From NCBI GenBank assembly GCA_051001455.1, contig JBPCNH010000011.1:45970-109969 (forward strand): DNA of 64,000 bases, in the 5' to 3' direction. This document shows, one piece after another, positions 16,856 through 26,356 of this stretch. Within the stretch, counting starts at the first letter, position 1. Each line of letters starts with the position of its first letter. This DNA comes from JBPCNH01 sp051001455. GTDB taxonomy: Bacteria; Actinomycetota; CADDZG01; WHSQ01. The position numbers and the translations under genes are program-made. Below the pieces are notes generated by a model. That model was not told the origin of the DNA. It was given only the letters and a program-made list of their open reading frames with translations, and ran no database searches.

Positions 16856-16990
16856 CTATCTGGACTCGGCCGGCTCTTCTTCCTGGGTCGGCAGGAGAGG
16901 CGACGAGCACACGGGGCACACGGCGGTGTCCCCTTCAGCTATATAGACGGTCTTACTGCAGGAAGTACAAAAGGCAGTGCTGGTGCTCAC
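16856..16990 (-). CDS. Small zinc-ribbon protein (44 residues)
   Basis: A 45-codon minus-strand frame starting GTG at 16990 with a strong AGAGGGGG ribosome site six bases upstream. The peptide has two knuckles, FCTSCSKTVYIAEGD and VCPVCSSPL, spaced 13 residues apart, which is a classic four-cysteine zinc ribbon, and an acidic tail (QEEEPAESR). Such mini zinc ribbons occur in actinobacteria without assigned function. It is monocistronic between the sortase-fusion gene and tRNA-Pro. The Cys pattern plus ribosome site make chance unlikely. Confidence 0.7.
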   Translation of the reverse strand: MSTSTAFCTSCSKTVYIAEGDTAVCPVCSSPLLPTQEEEPAESR

Positions 16991-17187
16991 GTTCCCCCTC
17001 TGCAAGGCAGGTCGGACCCCATCGGTCAGTAATCAGGTGGCTGGATGGGTCGTTCTATCGATCCACGGTCCTGGCAGGCCGATGCTTGGCCCGACGTCCG
17101 TAATCTACGAGAACCTCCGAGGTAGGTCTAGTGATTCTTTGAAGAGAGGGCTTCTTGCCCTTCCTCCCGGTGGCCGTTCGACAGTTC

Positions 17188-17266
17188 TGGTCGGGGCGGC
17201 CGGATTCGAACCGGCGACCTCCTGCTCCCAAAGCAGGCGCGCTGGACCAAGCTGCGCTACGCCCCG
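17188..17266 (-). tRNA. tRNA-Pro (TGG)
   Basis: Minus-strand sequence begins CGGGGCGTAGCGCAG, has anticodon stem-loop CCTGCTTTGGGAGCAGG (anticodon TGG), T arm GGTTCGAATCC and a 3' CGCCCCG pairing with the 5' end, then A and an encoded CCA at 17190-17188. Confidence 0.97.
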
Positions 17267-17409
17267 ATACGCTCAAGCATCCCACGTGTGGGGGGAGAGT
17301 CGCTTTCGCCCTCTGCCTGCCGGAGAAGGCGCGGATCCCGCGGGTGGCGGCGATCGGGCGGAATGTCCGGTGGCCTAAAGCGAGCGCGTCATTACAATGA
17401 GTGATGGAG

Positions 17410-17488
17410 AGAGGTCAGCTTGGGAGTCAGGGGTCGCCATCCCCACTTTCGTCCGCCTAGTGCGGCTCCTGGCTTCCAACTGACCTCT
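17410..17488 (+). ncRNA. Long structured RNA hairpin upstream of tig (candidate leader or small RNA)
   Basis: The arms 17410-17437 and 17462-17488 form 27 base pairs with one bulged C, closing a 24-base loop. The outer nine pairs (AGAGGTCAG with CTGACCTCT) are Watson-Crick. Four internal pairs deviate, and all four are G-U compatible on the plus strand (A-C on the minus strand), which points to plus-strand RNA. It lies 124 bases before the trigger factor start, in a 345-base gap without a gene. It does not match SRP, 6S, tmRNA or RNase P RNA as far as I can see. Function unknown. Confidence 0.5.
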
Positions 17489-17611
17489 GATCCACCCCTC
17501 CGGTCCCGAGGGCCGGGCCCCACATGTGCCCCGAAAGTCTTCGGCAGGGTCTTCCCGAAACCCTTCCTTCCGGTCGAGCCGGTCGCACCCCACCCTTAGG
17601 ATGCTTGCCTT

Positions 17612-18979
17612 ATGACAACTCTCAACACCAGCCATGAATCGATCAACAAGGACCAGGTCAAATTGCGGGTCGAGGTGCCCGAGGCGGAGTTGGCCCCGGC
17701 GATCTCTGCCATCTATAAGAGATGGGCCAAGGAGATCAAGATCCCGGGCTTCCGGGCCGGCAAGGTGCCTCGTCAGCTGATCGATGCCCGGGTAGGTCCC
17801 GAGGCGATCAGGGAAGAGGCTCTGCGAGAAGCGTTGCCGGATCTCTATCGGGATGGGCTTCGGGCCGAGGGTCTCGAGGCGATCGCTCCTCCCGAGATCG
17901 AGATCACCCAGTTCGAAGATGGCCGGCCGGTCGTCTTCGAAGCCACGGTCGATATCCGTCCCGAGGTGAAGTTGCCGGACCTGTCCTCGATCAGCATCAC
18001 GTCGCCCCCCGCTGAGGTCACCGACGAAGAGCTAGCCGATCAGCTCGACCGCCTCCGAGACCGTTTCGCCGAGCTGGAATCGGTGGCGCGCGAGGCGCGC
18101 CGAGGCGACCACGTCTTGATCGACCTGAACGGTTACCAGAAGGGTGAGCTCGTCGAAGGGCTGAGCGCTCCCGATTACCTCTACGAGGTCGGATCTCAGG
18201 CCGGGCCGAAGAGGCTCGATGAAGAGCTGGAGGGCGCCCGCGCCGGAGCCATCCTCAAGTTCACTGATCCGGTGGTGCTGAGCGAGGACGCCGAGCCCGT
18301 AGACATCGGATTCACGGTTCTGGTCAAAGAGGTCAAAGCCAAGAAGCTCCTGCCGCTCGACGACGAATTCGCGAAGACGGTGGGGGAGTTCGGATCTCTA
18401 GAAGAGCTGAAGGCCGATCTGCGGGCGCGCTTCACCGAGATGAAGATCGGCATGGTCCTTGATGAGATCAGAGGCCTCGCGCTGAATGCCTTGGTGGAAG
18501 CAGCCGATATCGAAGCGCCCGAGAAGCTCGTCGAGGGCGAGCTGCAACATCGCCTCCAGCACGTAGAGGAGGATCTGAAATCTGCCGGGCTGACGCTTGC
18601 GCAATACGCCGAGCGCTCCGGCAGCACCGAGCTCGAGGTTCGCAGCGACATGCGCACTCAGGCCGAACGGTCGGTGAAAGCCGAGCTGTTGTTGGAAGAG
18701 ATCGCCCGGTCCCAAGACATCGAAGTGACCCAAGACGACATCGGACTCGAGATCGCTTATGCCGCCTCCCGGGCCAACCAGGACCCCAAAGAAGTAGCGG
18801 AACAACTGGTGAGCTCGGGGCGTTTGAGCGCGTTGGCGAGTGACATATTGCGCCGCAAGGCTCTCGATCATGTAGTCGACAACATCAAGGTCGAGGGACG
18901 GCCCGAGATGCCGGCGCCTCCGGTGGCCGATGCCACTGCGCAAGATGATGCAGAAGAGATGGTCAAAACGGGCGATTAG
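17612..18979 (+). CDS. tig: Trigger factor, ribosome-associated chaperone / prolyl isomerase
   Basis: 455 residues, normal length. The N-terminal ribosome-binding domain has the signature IPGFRAGKVPRQLID (family GFRxGKxP) at about residue 46. The FKBP-type isomerase domain spans ~150-240 (GDHVLIDLNGY). The C-terminal helical chaperone domain follows, with an acidic end. Trigger factor binds nascent chains at ribosomal protein L23. It heads the tig-clpP-clpX cluster, conserved across bacteria. Confidence 0.97.
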   Translation: MTTLNTSHESINKDQVKLRVEVPEAELAPAISAIYKRWAKEIKIPGFRAGKVPRQLIDARVGPEAIREEALREALPDLYRDGLRAEGLEAIAPPEIEITQFEDGRPVVFEATVDIRPEVKLPDLSSISITSPPAEVTDEELADQLDRLRDRFAELESVAREARRGDHVLIDLNGYQKGELVEGLSAPDYLYEVGSQAGPKRLDEELEGARAGAILKFTDPVVLSEDAEPVDIGFTVLVKEVKAKKLLPLDDEFAKTVGEFGSLEELKADLRARFTEMKIGMVLDEIRGLALNALVEAADIEAPEKLVEGELQHRLQHVEEDLKSAGLTLAQYAERSGSTELEVRSDMRTQAERSVKAELLLEEIARSQDIEVTQDDIGLEIAYAASRANQDPKEVAEQLVSSGRLSALASDILRRKALDHVVDNIKVEGRPEMPAPPVADATAQDDAEEMVKTGD

Positions 18980-19032
18980 GCCCCCGAGCCTGTCGGTCGA
19001 TGCTTATATAGGGCAGGGATGAGAGGACTCAT

Positions 19033-19740
19033 ATGAATCACGAAGACAAGTACCACAACTACTTGGTTCCGATGGTGGTCGAGCAGACCAGCCGGGGCGA
19101 GCGCTCGTTCGACATCTATTCGCGGCTTCTCAAGGAGCGCATCGTCATGCTGGGGACTCCGGTCGACGATCAGGTCGCGAATCTCATCGTGGCGCAGCTC
19201 CTTCACCTCGAGTCCGAGGACCCCGAGAAGGACATCAGCCTTTACATCAACTCTCCGGGCGGGGTGGTCTACGCCGGCATGGCGATCTACGACACGATGC
19301 AGTACATCAAGCCCGATGTCTCGACGATCTGTGTCGGGATGGCGATGTCCATGGGAGCCGTTCTTCTGCTGGGCGGCGCGAACGGTAAGCGCTACTCGCT
19401 TCCCAACTCGAAGATCATGATCCATCAAGGTTCCGCCGGATTCTCGGGCACGCCTTCCGATATCGAGATCCACGCGAAAGAAGTGCTGTCAATCCGTAAG
19501 CGGATGGCCGAGATCATCTCGGAGCACACCGGTCAGACGTTCGATCAGGTCGAGAAAGACATCGATCGAGATCGCTTCATGACCGCCGAAGATGCGAAGA
19601 CCTACGGTATTATCGATGACATCCTGAGCAGCCGCGATCTGGCCGAGAAGCGCGGCGAGTCGCTTATGCCGGGCGAACCGCAGAGGATCGCGAAAGACGA
19701 ACCGCAGATACAAGCGGCCGAGAGCCCGGAAAAGCAGTAG
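19033..19740 (+). CDS. clpP: ATP-dependent Clp protease proteolytic subunit
   Basis: A 235-residue serine peptidase of the S14 family. Catalytic triad segments are visible: Ser in GMAMSMGAVLLL, His in SKIMIHQGSAG and Asp in DRDRFMTAEDA. SLYINSPGGVVYAG forms the handle/oxyanion region. The Ser motif reads AMSMG instead of the more usual AASMG, a mild change that keeps the nucleophile. The ~30-residue polar C-terminal tail exceeds the ~200-residue norm. Many actinobacteria carry tandem clpP1-clpP2; only one copy is present here. It is followed 14 bases later by clpX, its unfoldase partner. Confidence 0.97.
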   Translation: MNHEDKYHNYLVPMVVEQTSRGERSFDIYSRLLKERIVMLGTPVDDQVANLIVAQLLHLESEDPEKDISLYINSPGGVVYAGMAIYDTMQYIKPDVSTICVGMAMSMGAVLLLGGANGKRYSLPNSKIMIHQGSAGFSGTPSDIEIHAKEVLSIRKRMAEIISEHTGQTFDQVEKDIDRDRFMTAEDAKTYGIIDDILSSRDLAEKRGESLMPGEPQRIAKDEPQIQAAESPEKQ

Positions 19741-19754
19741 GGGGGAAGTAGCAG

Positions 19755-21020
19755 ATGCCCAAGTTCGGCGACGGTGGCGACCTGCTGAAGTGCTCGTTCT
19801 GTGGGAAGTCCCAGAAGCAGGTCAAGAAGCTGATCGCGGGACCGGGCGTCTATATCTGCGACGAGTGCATCGATCTCTGCAACGAGATCATCGAGGAAGA
19901 GCTCGCCGAAACCCCAGAGCTCAAGCTCGAGGACCTCCCCAAGCCGAAAGAGATCTACAATTTTCTGAACGATTACATCGTCGGTCAGGAACTGGCCAAG
20001 AAGGTTCTCTCAGTAGCGGTGTACAACCACTACAAGCGCATCCAGGTCGGCACGAAAGACCCGGACGTCGAGCTCGCCAAATCGAACATCGTCTTGCTCG
20101 GTCCCACCGGCTGTGGCAAGACCCTGCTTGCCCAGACGTTGGCGCGCATGCTGAACGTTCCCTTCGCGATCGCCGATGCCACCGCCCTTACCGAGGCGGG
20201 GTACGTCGGCGAGGACGTCGAGAACATCCTCCTGAAGCTGATCCAGGCGGCGGACTATGACGTCAAGCGCGCAGAGACCGGGATCATCTACATCGACGAG
20301 GTCGATAAGATCGCGCGCAAGAGCGAGAACCCTTCGATCACTCGCGACGTGTCGGGCGAGGGCGTACAACAGGCTTTGCTCAAGATCCTCGAGGGAACCA
20401 CCGCGAGTGTCCCGCCTCAGGGCGGTCGCAAGCATCCCCATCAGGAATTCATCCAGATCGACACGACCAACGTCTTGTTCATCTGCGGCGGCGCTTTCGC
20501 CGGACTCGAGCGCATCATCGAGAACCGCGTGGGTCGCAAGGGGATCGGCTTCGGGGCAGACGTACGCAGCCTCGAGGACCGTGACTCCGGCAACACTCTC
20601 TCCCAGGTACTTCCCGAGGACCTGCTGAAATTCGGACTGATCCCCGAGTTCATCGGGCGACTTCCGGTCATCACGACGGTCCACCAGCTCGATAAGGAAG
20701 CTCTGATCAACATTCTGACCGAGCCGAAGAACGCGTTGATCAAGCAGTATCAGAAGTTCTTCGAGTTCGACGGCGTCGAGCTCGAGTTCACCGACGATGC
20801 TCTCGAAGCGGTCGCCGAGCAGTCGATGCTTCGCAAGACCGGCGCTCGCGGTTTGCGCGCGATCCTCGAGGAAGTGCTGTTGAACGTGATGTACGACCTG
20901 CCGAGTGCGGAAGACATCGGGAAATGCATCGTGACCCGCGAGGTCGTTCTCGAGAAGGTCAACCCCACACTGGTGCCGCGCGCGAAGGAGCGCCCCGCAC
21001 GTCGCGAACGCAGCGCCTAA
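19755..21020 (+). CDS. clpX: ATP-dependent Clp protease ATP-binding subunit ClpX
   Basis: 421 residues. An N-terminal C4 zinc-binding domain (CSFCGKSQKQVKKLI, CDECIDLC) recruits substrates and adaptors. The AAA+ module has Walker A GPTGCGKTLLAQ, Walker B IIYIDEVDKI, the pore loop GYVGEDVE and the IGF-type ClpP-docking loop region near RKGIGFGAD. It unfolds tagged proteins and feeds ClpP. The short intergenic spacing to clpP supports cotranscription. The C-terminal tail is Arg-rich. Confidence 0.98.
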   Translation: MPKFGDGGDLLKCSFCGKSQKQVKKLIAGPGVYICDECIDLCNEIIEEELAETPELKLEDLPKPKEIYNFLNDYIVGQELAKKVLSVAVYNHYKRIQVGTKDPDVELAKSNIVLLGPTGCGKTLLAQTLARMLNVPFAIADATALTEAGYVGEDVENILLKLIQAADYDVKRAETGIIYIDEVDKIARKSENPSITRDVSGEGVQQALLKILEGTTASVPPQGGRKHPHQEFIQIDTTNVLFICGGAFAGLERIIENRVGRKGIGFGADVRSLEDRDSGNTLSQVLPEDLLKFGLIPEFIGRLPVITTVHQLDKEALINILTEPKNALIKQYQKFFEFDGVELEFTDDALEAVAEQSMLRKTGARGLRAILEEVLLNVMYDLPSAEDIGKCIVTREVVLEKVNPTLVPRAKERPARRERSA

Positions 21021-21039
21021 CCTCTAGCTCTTCCTCCCG

Positions 21040-22401
21040 GTGCGCCGAGCGATAGTCGCGCTCGCCGTAGTCGTCGCTCTCTTGCTTTCCGCGGGACTCG
21101 CGATGCAGCTCGTCCTCGAAGGCCCCCCCGAACATCGGGCGGCCCACCTCGTCCCGGAAGACGCCGAGTGGTACCTAAGCGTCTATCTCTCGCCTTCCAG
21201 CGCTCAGAAGCGCGCCATCGAGACGGTCTCGGGGGTGGTGGAGGACCCGGCCGAGACGGCTCGCTCCTTGGCCGCCGGGTTGTTGCAGCGTTTCGGCGTT
21301 TCCTATGACGAGATCGAACCGTGGCTCGGCCGCGAGATGGCGGTTTTCAAGCTCCCGTTCCGCGGAAAGGCATTGTTGCTCGAGCTAAAGAACGGGTCCG
21401 ATGCCGCGGGATCCGAAGTGGCCGACCGTATCGAGGGGGTCGCCTTCCGTGCGGGCTTCGCTGTAGTGGGCGATGGGGATGCGGTCGCGGCTGTCGGCCA
21501 GGGGACGTCGCTCGCCGATTCACACGCCTGGACCGTGGTCCAGGCGGTGGAGGATCGCGTGCTTGCCGGCTTCAGCACCGGTGACGAGTCGTTCTACGAG
21601 CTCCTGTACAACATGGATGTCCCGGTGATCGCGGCGCGTCTGATGGAGGGACTCTCGCATTGGTGGTTGAGTCTCGATAGCGGGCGAGTGGTTATCGACG
21701 GGTTCTCCGACAGCGACGGCGCGTTCCTCTTGTCGGATACGGCTCCACCCGAGATGGAAGAGCTGCCTGTGGATTCATGGCTGGCGAGCGAGATCCCGAA
21801 TCTCGATCACACCGTCGAAGCGCTCGTGGGGATGCTTGAAGCACGGTGGGGGAGAGCCGGTGCCGTTCTCGAGGTGACGTCCCCACTTCTGGATGCGGTG
21901 GATGGAGCGCGCCTGGCGCTTGGTGGAGCGAACGTATTCGGATCTTGGGTGCAGCTGGATGCTGCCGTCGACGACGATCGCTCGGCGCGCCGGCGGACGA
22001 AGGCGATGCTCGCGAAGGCTCCCCGGTGGGGCCTCGCGGTCGCCGAGGGGGAGCGCACCTGGACCATCGATGCCGGCGCGCCGCTCGGCTCGATCACCAT
22101 CTCGGTCGACGACAGCCTCCGCGTAGGGCGCGGGGCGCCCGCTTCGGAGCCGCTGGCGACGAGCGAGCGCTATCTCGAGGCGAAAGACTGGCTTGATGGG
22201 ATAGAGCCTCGTTTGTATGTGGACCTGCCGCGGATGAGCGACGCCGTCGGTCTCCTCGCCGATACTTTCTTGCCACCGCCGGGGCTGTCCGGCCTCGATA
22301 ACCGGGTCGATCGTGTCGTCCTAGGAGTCGAGCGCCACGCCTCGGGCATCGCCTCACGTATCGTCATCGAGTTGATCCCAACCGAGGAGAGCAGTGACTG
22401 A
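21040..22401 (+). CDS. DUF3352-like exported/membrane-anchored protein
   Basis: 453 residues from GTG 21040. An N-terminal hydrophobic anchor (AIVALAVVVALLLSAGLAM) is followed by a large extracytoplasmic domain. The start of that domain, HLVPEDAEWYLSVYLSPSS, resembles the DUF3352 pattern of actinobacterial exported proteins, whose function is unknown. No catalytic motif is recognised. The 3' end overlaps the valS start by eight bases, so the gene is coupled to a housekeeping operon, an unusual place for a surface protein. Confidence 0.72.
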   Translation: MRRAIVALAVVVALLLSAGLAMQLVLEGPPEHRAAHLVPEDAEWYLSVYLSPSSAQKRAIETVSGVVEDPAETARSLAAGLLQRFGVSYDEIEPWLGREMAVFKLPFRGKALLLELKNGSDAAGSEVADRIEGVAFRAGFAVVGDGDAVAAVGQGTSLADSHAWTVVQAVEDRVLAGFSTGDESFYELLYNMDVPVIAARLMEGLSHWWLSLDSGRVVIDGFSDSDGAFLLSDTAPPEMEELPVDSWLASEIPNLDHTVEALVGMLEARWGRAGAVLEVTSPLLDAVDGARLALGGANVFGSWVQLDAAVDDDRSARRRTKAMLAKAPRWGLAVAEGERTWTIDAGAPLGSITISVDDSLRVGRGAPASEPLATSERYLEAKDWLDGIEPRLYVDLPRMSDAVGLLADTFLPPPGLSGLDNRVDRVVLGVERHASGIASRIVIELIPTEESSD

Positions 22402-25024
22402 GCACATCCCCAAGGCATACGAACCGGCCGCGATAGAGGGCCGCTGGTATCCCTACTGGGAGACGAGCGGATTCTTCCGGGCGGACCCCGCCAGCGAGAA
22501 ACCGCCGTGGAGCCTCGTGATCCCCCCGCCCAACGTCACGGGCGCCTTGCATATGGGTCATGCCTTCGGCCATACCCATATGGATCTCTATGCGAGGCGC
22601 GCCCGGATGCAGGGTTGCGAGACCCTCTTCTTGCCGGGGATGGACCACGCCGGCATCGCCACCCAGAACGTGGTCGAGCGAGAGCTCGCTAAAGAAGGAA
22701 CCGACCGGCATCAGTTGGGCCGCGACGCATTCGTCGAGCGGGTGTGGGCTTGGAAAGAGGAATACGGCGGGAAGATCCTCGGTCAGATGCGCAAGCTCGG
22801 CATCATGGCCGACTGGGAACGCGAGCGGTTCACGATGGACGAAGGTCTCTCCCGTGCCGTGCGGACGGTGTTCGTTCGTTGGTTCGAGGACGGTTTGATC
22901 TATCGAGGGAACCGGATCATCAATTGGTGCCCTCGCTGCACCACTGCGCTTTCGGACATCGAGGTCGAGCACGAAGACGTCGCCGGAGAGATCATCACCT
23001 TCCGCTACATGTTCGAGGACGGCTCGGGCGGGATCTCGGTAGCGACCACTAGGATCGAGACGATGCTCGGAGATACCGGTGTGGCGGTTCACCCGGACGA
23101 CGAGAGATATCGCGACGCGATCGGAAAGCGGCTGGTGCACCCCTTCTTCCCCGAGCGCGAGCTGCGTGTGGTCGCCGACGAAGCGGTCGATCCAGAGTTC
23201 GGCACCGGCGCGGTCAAAGCGACGCCCGCGCACGACCCGACAGATTTCGAGATAGGTGAGCGCAACGACCTGGCGAAGATCAACATCTTCGATACGACCG
23301 CCCATGTGACCGATGAGGGTGGCGTGTTCGCGGGGCAGGATCGTTACGAGGCGCGCAAGAACGTGCTCGAAGCCCTGGAGCAAACCGGTGTCGTCGAGAA
23401 GGTCGAGCGGCCTTACGTCCATCCCGTCGGCCACTGTTACCGCTGCCACACCGAGATCGAGCCGTGGCTTTCCGAGCAATGGTTCGTGTCGATGAAGCCC
23501 TTAGCGGGTCCGGCGATCGAGGTAGTAAAAGACAAACGCGTCGATATCGTGCCCGAGCGCTTCGCCAAGCAGTACATCGATTGGATGGAGAACATCAGAG
23601 ATTGGTGCATCTCACGTCAGATCTGGTGGGGTCACCGCATCCCGGTCTGGTACTGCGACGAGTGCAACGAGACGATAGTTGCGCTCGAAGATCCGGTTGC
23701 TTGCACCCAGTGTGGTCTCGAATCCCTTCAACAAGACGAGGACGTGCTGGATACGTGGTTCTCCTCCCAGCTGTTCCCCTTCTCGACCCTCGGGTGGCCC
23801 GACGACACGCCAGATCTGTCGAAGTTCTACCCGACGACACTGATGGTGACGGGTTACGAGATCCTCTTTCTTTGGATCGCCCGGATGATCTTCTCGGGTG
23901 TCTACTTCATGGACGAGGTGCCGTTCAAGAACGTGCTGATCCACGGGATCGTGCGCGACAAGAGCGGCAAGAAGATGTCGAAATCTCTCGGGAACGTCGT
24001 CGACCCCTTGGATCTGATCGAGCGTCATGGAGCGGATGCGCTTCGCTTCTCACTGGCAGGCTCCGCCGCTTCGGGCAACGACGTGAACTTCTCGGACGAC
24101 CGCATCGATGGGGCCGGTAACTTCGCCAACAAGCTGTGGAACGCCTCTCGTTTCGTGCTGATGTCACTGGGGGAGGAGCGTCCGGAGTTGCCGGGGCAGT
24201 CCGAGCTCTCGCTGGCAGACCGGTGGATCTTGTCCCGTTTGGATGCGACCGTGAAGGAATACGACCGGCATCTCCATGCCTACAGTTTGGCCGAGGCCAC
24301 GCGTACCCTTCACCGATTCATCTGGAGCGAGTACTGCGACTGGTATATCGAGCTCGCGAAGATGGAGCTGTCCGGCGAGCGCGCCGGCGCGCCGGCAGCA
24401 ACGTTGACGTATGTGCTCGACAACATCTTGCGCTTGCTGCATCCGGTCATGCCTTTCATCACCGAGGAGCTGTGGCAACGGTTACGACCGGATGCCGGAT
24501 CGATCATGGACGCTGCTTGGCCGGAGCCTTCCGGGACGGCCGACGACGAGGCGGAGGCAGCGCTTGATGCGTTCCGGGATCTCGTTACCGCCTTGCGGCG
24601 GGCGAAGATCGATCACGGCCTTCCCCAGGGGCAGAAGCTAACGGCCTACGTAGCGGGAGGCCCGGACTCGGCGAATCTGAGCGCTATGGAGGACGCGATC
24701 GTCATGCTGGCTCGTCTTGGATCGGTGACGTTCGTGGACGAGCTCCCGACAGAAGGCGCCTTCGCTAAGACGGTGACGACGGCCGGGTTCGAGGCGGCTC
24801 TCGATCTCGGCGGCACCGTGGACCTCGACGCCGAGCGCAGCAGGCTCGAGAAGAAGATCTCAGAGTTGGACTTCGAGGTCCGGCGCGCCGAGTCGAAACT
24901 AGCGAATGAGAACTTCGTCGCCAAGGCTCCGGCAGCGGTCGTCGACAAGGAACGAGCGCGGCTTGAGGAGGTCGTCGAGACGCGGGCGAAGCTCCAAGGG
25001 CAGCTCGACGCCCTCGGACTTTAG
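22394..25024 (+). CDS. valS: Valyl-tRNA synthetase
   Basis: An 876-residue class I synthetase. PPPNVTGALHMGHAF contains the HIGH-type motif, and KSGKKMSKSLGN is the KMSKS loop. The editing (CP1) domain contains GTGAVKATPAHDPTDFE, and the C-terminal coiled coil (SRLEKKISELDFEVRRAESKL) clamps tRNA-Val. DTWFSSQLFPFSTLGWP is typical of ValRS. It attaches valine to tRNA-Val and edits threonine. It is followed by folC at an 8-base distance. Confidence 0.98.
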   Translation: MTEHIPKAYEPAAIEGRWYPYWETSGFFRADPASEKPPWSLVIPPPNVTGALHMGHAFGHTHMDLYARRARMQGCETLFLPGMDHAGIATQNVVERELAKEGTDRHQLGRDAFVERVWAWKEEYGGKILGQMRKLGIMADWERERFTMDEGLSRAVRTVFVRWFEDGLIYRGNRIINWCPRCTTALSDIEVEHEDVAGEIITFRYMFEDGSGGISVATTRIETMLGDTGVAVHPDDERYRDAIGKRLVHPFFPERELRVVADEAVDPEFGTGAVKATPAHDPTDFEIGERNDLAKINIFDTTAHVTDEGGVFAGQDRYEARKNVLEALEQTGVVEKVERPYVHPVGHCYRCHTEIEPWLSEQWFVSMKPLAGPAIEVVKDKRVDIVPERFAKQYIDWMENIRDWCISRQIWWGHRIPVWYCDECNETIVALEDPVACTQCGLESLQQDEDVLDTWFSSQLFPFSTLGWPDDTPDLSKFYPTTLMVTGYEILFLWIARMIFSGVYFMDEVPFKNVLIHGIVRDKSGKKMSKSLGNVVDPLDLIERHGADALRFSLAGSAASGNDVNFSDDRIDGAGNFANKLWNASRFVLMSLGEERPELPGQSELSLADRWILSRLDATVKEYDRHLHAYSLAEATRTLHRFIWSEYCDWYIELAKMELSGERAGAPAATLTYVLDNILRLLHPVMPFITEELWQRLRPDAGSIMDAAWPEPSGTADDEAEAALDAFRDLVTALRRAKIDHGLPQGQKLTAYVAGGPDSANLSAMEDAIVMLARLGSVTFVDELPTEGAFAKTVTTAGFEAALDLGGTVDLDAERSRLEKKISELDFEVRRAESKLANENFVAKAPAAVVDKERARLEEVVETRAKLQGQLDALGL

Positions 25025-25032
25025 GAGAAAAC

Positions 25033-26346
25033 GTGTCTTTCCACGAAGCTGAGTCTTACCTGATGTCCCTTGGCATCGACGCGATGAAGTCCATGCGACC
25101 GTCGTTGCACCGGATCGAAGCCCTCATGGAAGCGCTCGATCACCCTGAACGGAGCGCGCCTGCGATACACATCACGGGCACGAACGGGAAGACGTCGGTA
25201 GCTCGGATCGCGTCGGCATTGCTGACCAGCAGTGGCTTGAAAGTTGCTACATACACATCTCCTCATCTTCATTCGTTGCGCGAGCGGTTGAGTCTTGCCG
25301 GTGAACCGATATCGAAATCCGCGTTTGGTGAGACCTTCGATCACTTGCGTCCCTACCTCGACCATGTCGAGAAACGATCAGGTGAGAAGCTCACGTACTT
25401 CGAGATATTGACCGGGATGTTCTTCCTATGGGCATCGGAGATCCCTGCGGATGTGTTGGTCGTCGAGGTCGGCCTCGGCGGGCGTTGGGATGCCACGAAC
25501 GTGGTTCCCGGCGCTGTGAGCGTCATCACGAACATCGGCCTCGATCACACCGGCCTCCTCGGCACAGACCGCGGAGGCATCGCCGAGGAGAAGGCCGGGA
25601 TCATCAAGGAGGGTTCGGCGATCGTTACCGCCGAGCTCACGCCCGATCTGCTGCGGATCATCCAGAGCGCGGCATCGTCTCGCAGCGCGACGGTGTCGGT
25701 GGCCGAGAAGGATTTCGGTGTTCTCGAGAACCATCTCGCGATCGGTGGTCGCTATCTATCTGTGCGTTCTTCCAAGCACGACTACGACGAACTGTTCCTT
25801 CCCCTTCATGGAAGCCACCAGGGGGTTAACGCCGCGACGGCTCTCGAAGCCGTGACGAGGTTCCTGCCCGCGCAGGAGCTAGATCAGGATCTCGTGACCG
25901 AGGGTTTCGCTCGGACGATCGTTCCCGGCCGCCTGGAGTCTCTTCCCAGTGCGGACTATGCCGGACTACTACTCGACGTTGCTCACAACCCCGATGGGGT
26001 CTCTGTTCTCGTGACTGCGCTCTCGGAAGCGTTCGCGTTCGAGCGAGCCATCTTCGTGTTCGGCGCTATGGGAGACAAGGACTACAAGGGGATGCTGCTC
26101 GAGCTGGCTCGGGTTAACAACCTGGTAATCCTTACCCAGGGTGGTTCGGGACGCGTGACACTGGAGCCCCGAATCTTGGCCGAGTCCGCCGACGCGGTAG
26201 GTTTGGACTACGAAGTCGTCGAAGACGTAGCAGGCGCGATCGCAAGAGCTCAACAGCTCGCCGGTCCTACCGACCTGATCTGCGTTACCGGTTCGCACTA
26301 CATCGTGGGCGAGGCGCGCGAACGTCTCGTGCCCGCGGCAATCTGA
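25033..26346 (+). CDS. folC: Bifunctional folylpolyglutamate/dihydrofolate synthase
   Basis: A 437-residue Mur-ligase-like enzyme. The P-loop ITGTNGKTSVARI, the SPHLHSLRERLSLAG segment and VGLGGRWDATNV are FolC hallmarks; FGAMGDKDYKGML is in the C-terminal domain. It adds glutamate to dihydropteroate and folates using ATP. valS-folC-ndk order is conserved in many actinobacteria. The spacing to ndk is 10 bases, so cotranscription is likely. Confidence 0.96.
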   Translation: MSFHEAESYLMSLGIDAMKSMRPSLHRIEALMEALDHPERSAPAIHITGTNGKTSVARIASALLTSSGLKVATYTSPHLHSLRERLSLAGEPISKSAFGETFDHLRPYLDHVEKRSGEKLTYFEILTGMFFLWASEIPADVLVVEVGLGGRWDATNVVPGAVSVITNIGLDHTGLLGTDRGGIAEEKAGIIKEGSAIVTAELTPDLLRIIQSAASSRSATVSVAEKDFGVLENHLAIGGRYLSVRSSKHDYDELFLPLHGSHQGVNAATALEAVTRFLPAQELDQDLVTEGFARTIVPGRLESLPSADYAGLLLDVAHNPDGVSVLVTALSEAFAFERAIFVFGAMGDKDYKGMLLELARVNNLVILTQGGSGRVTLEPRILAESADAVGLDYEVVEDVAGAIARAQQLAGPTDLICVTGSHYIVGEARERLVPAAI

Positions 26347-26356
26347 CTGGAGGTCA

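Noticed and set aside
16792..17103. 103-codon plus-strand frame MRNSQTNLTK
   Set aside because: Composition is not protein-like and it overlaps the zinc-ribbon gene on the other strand.
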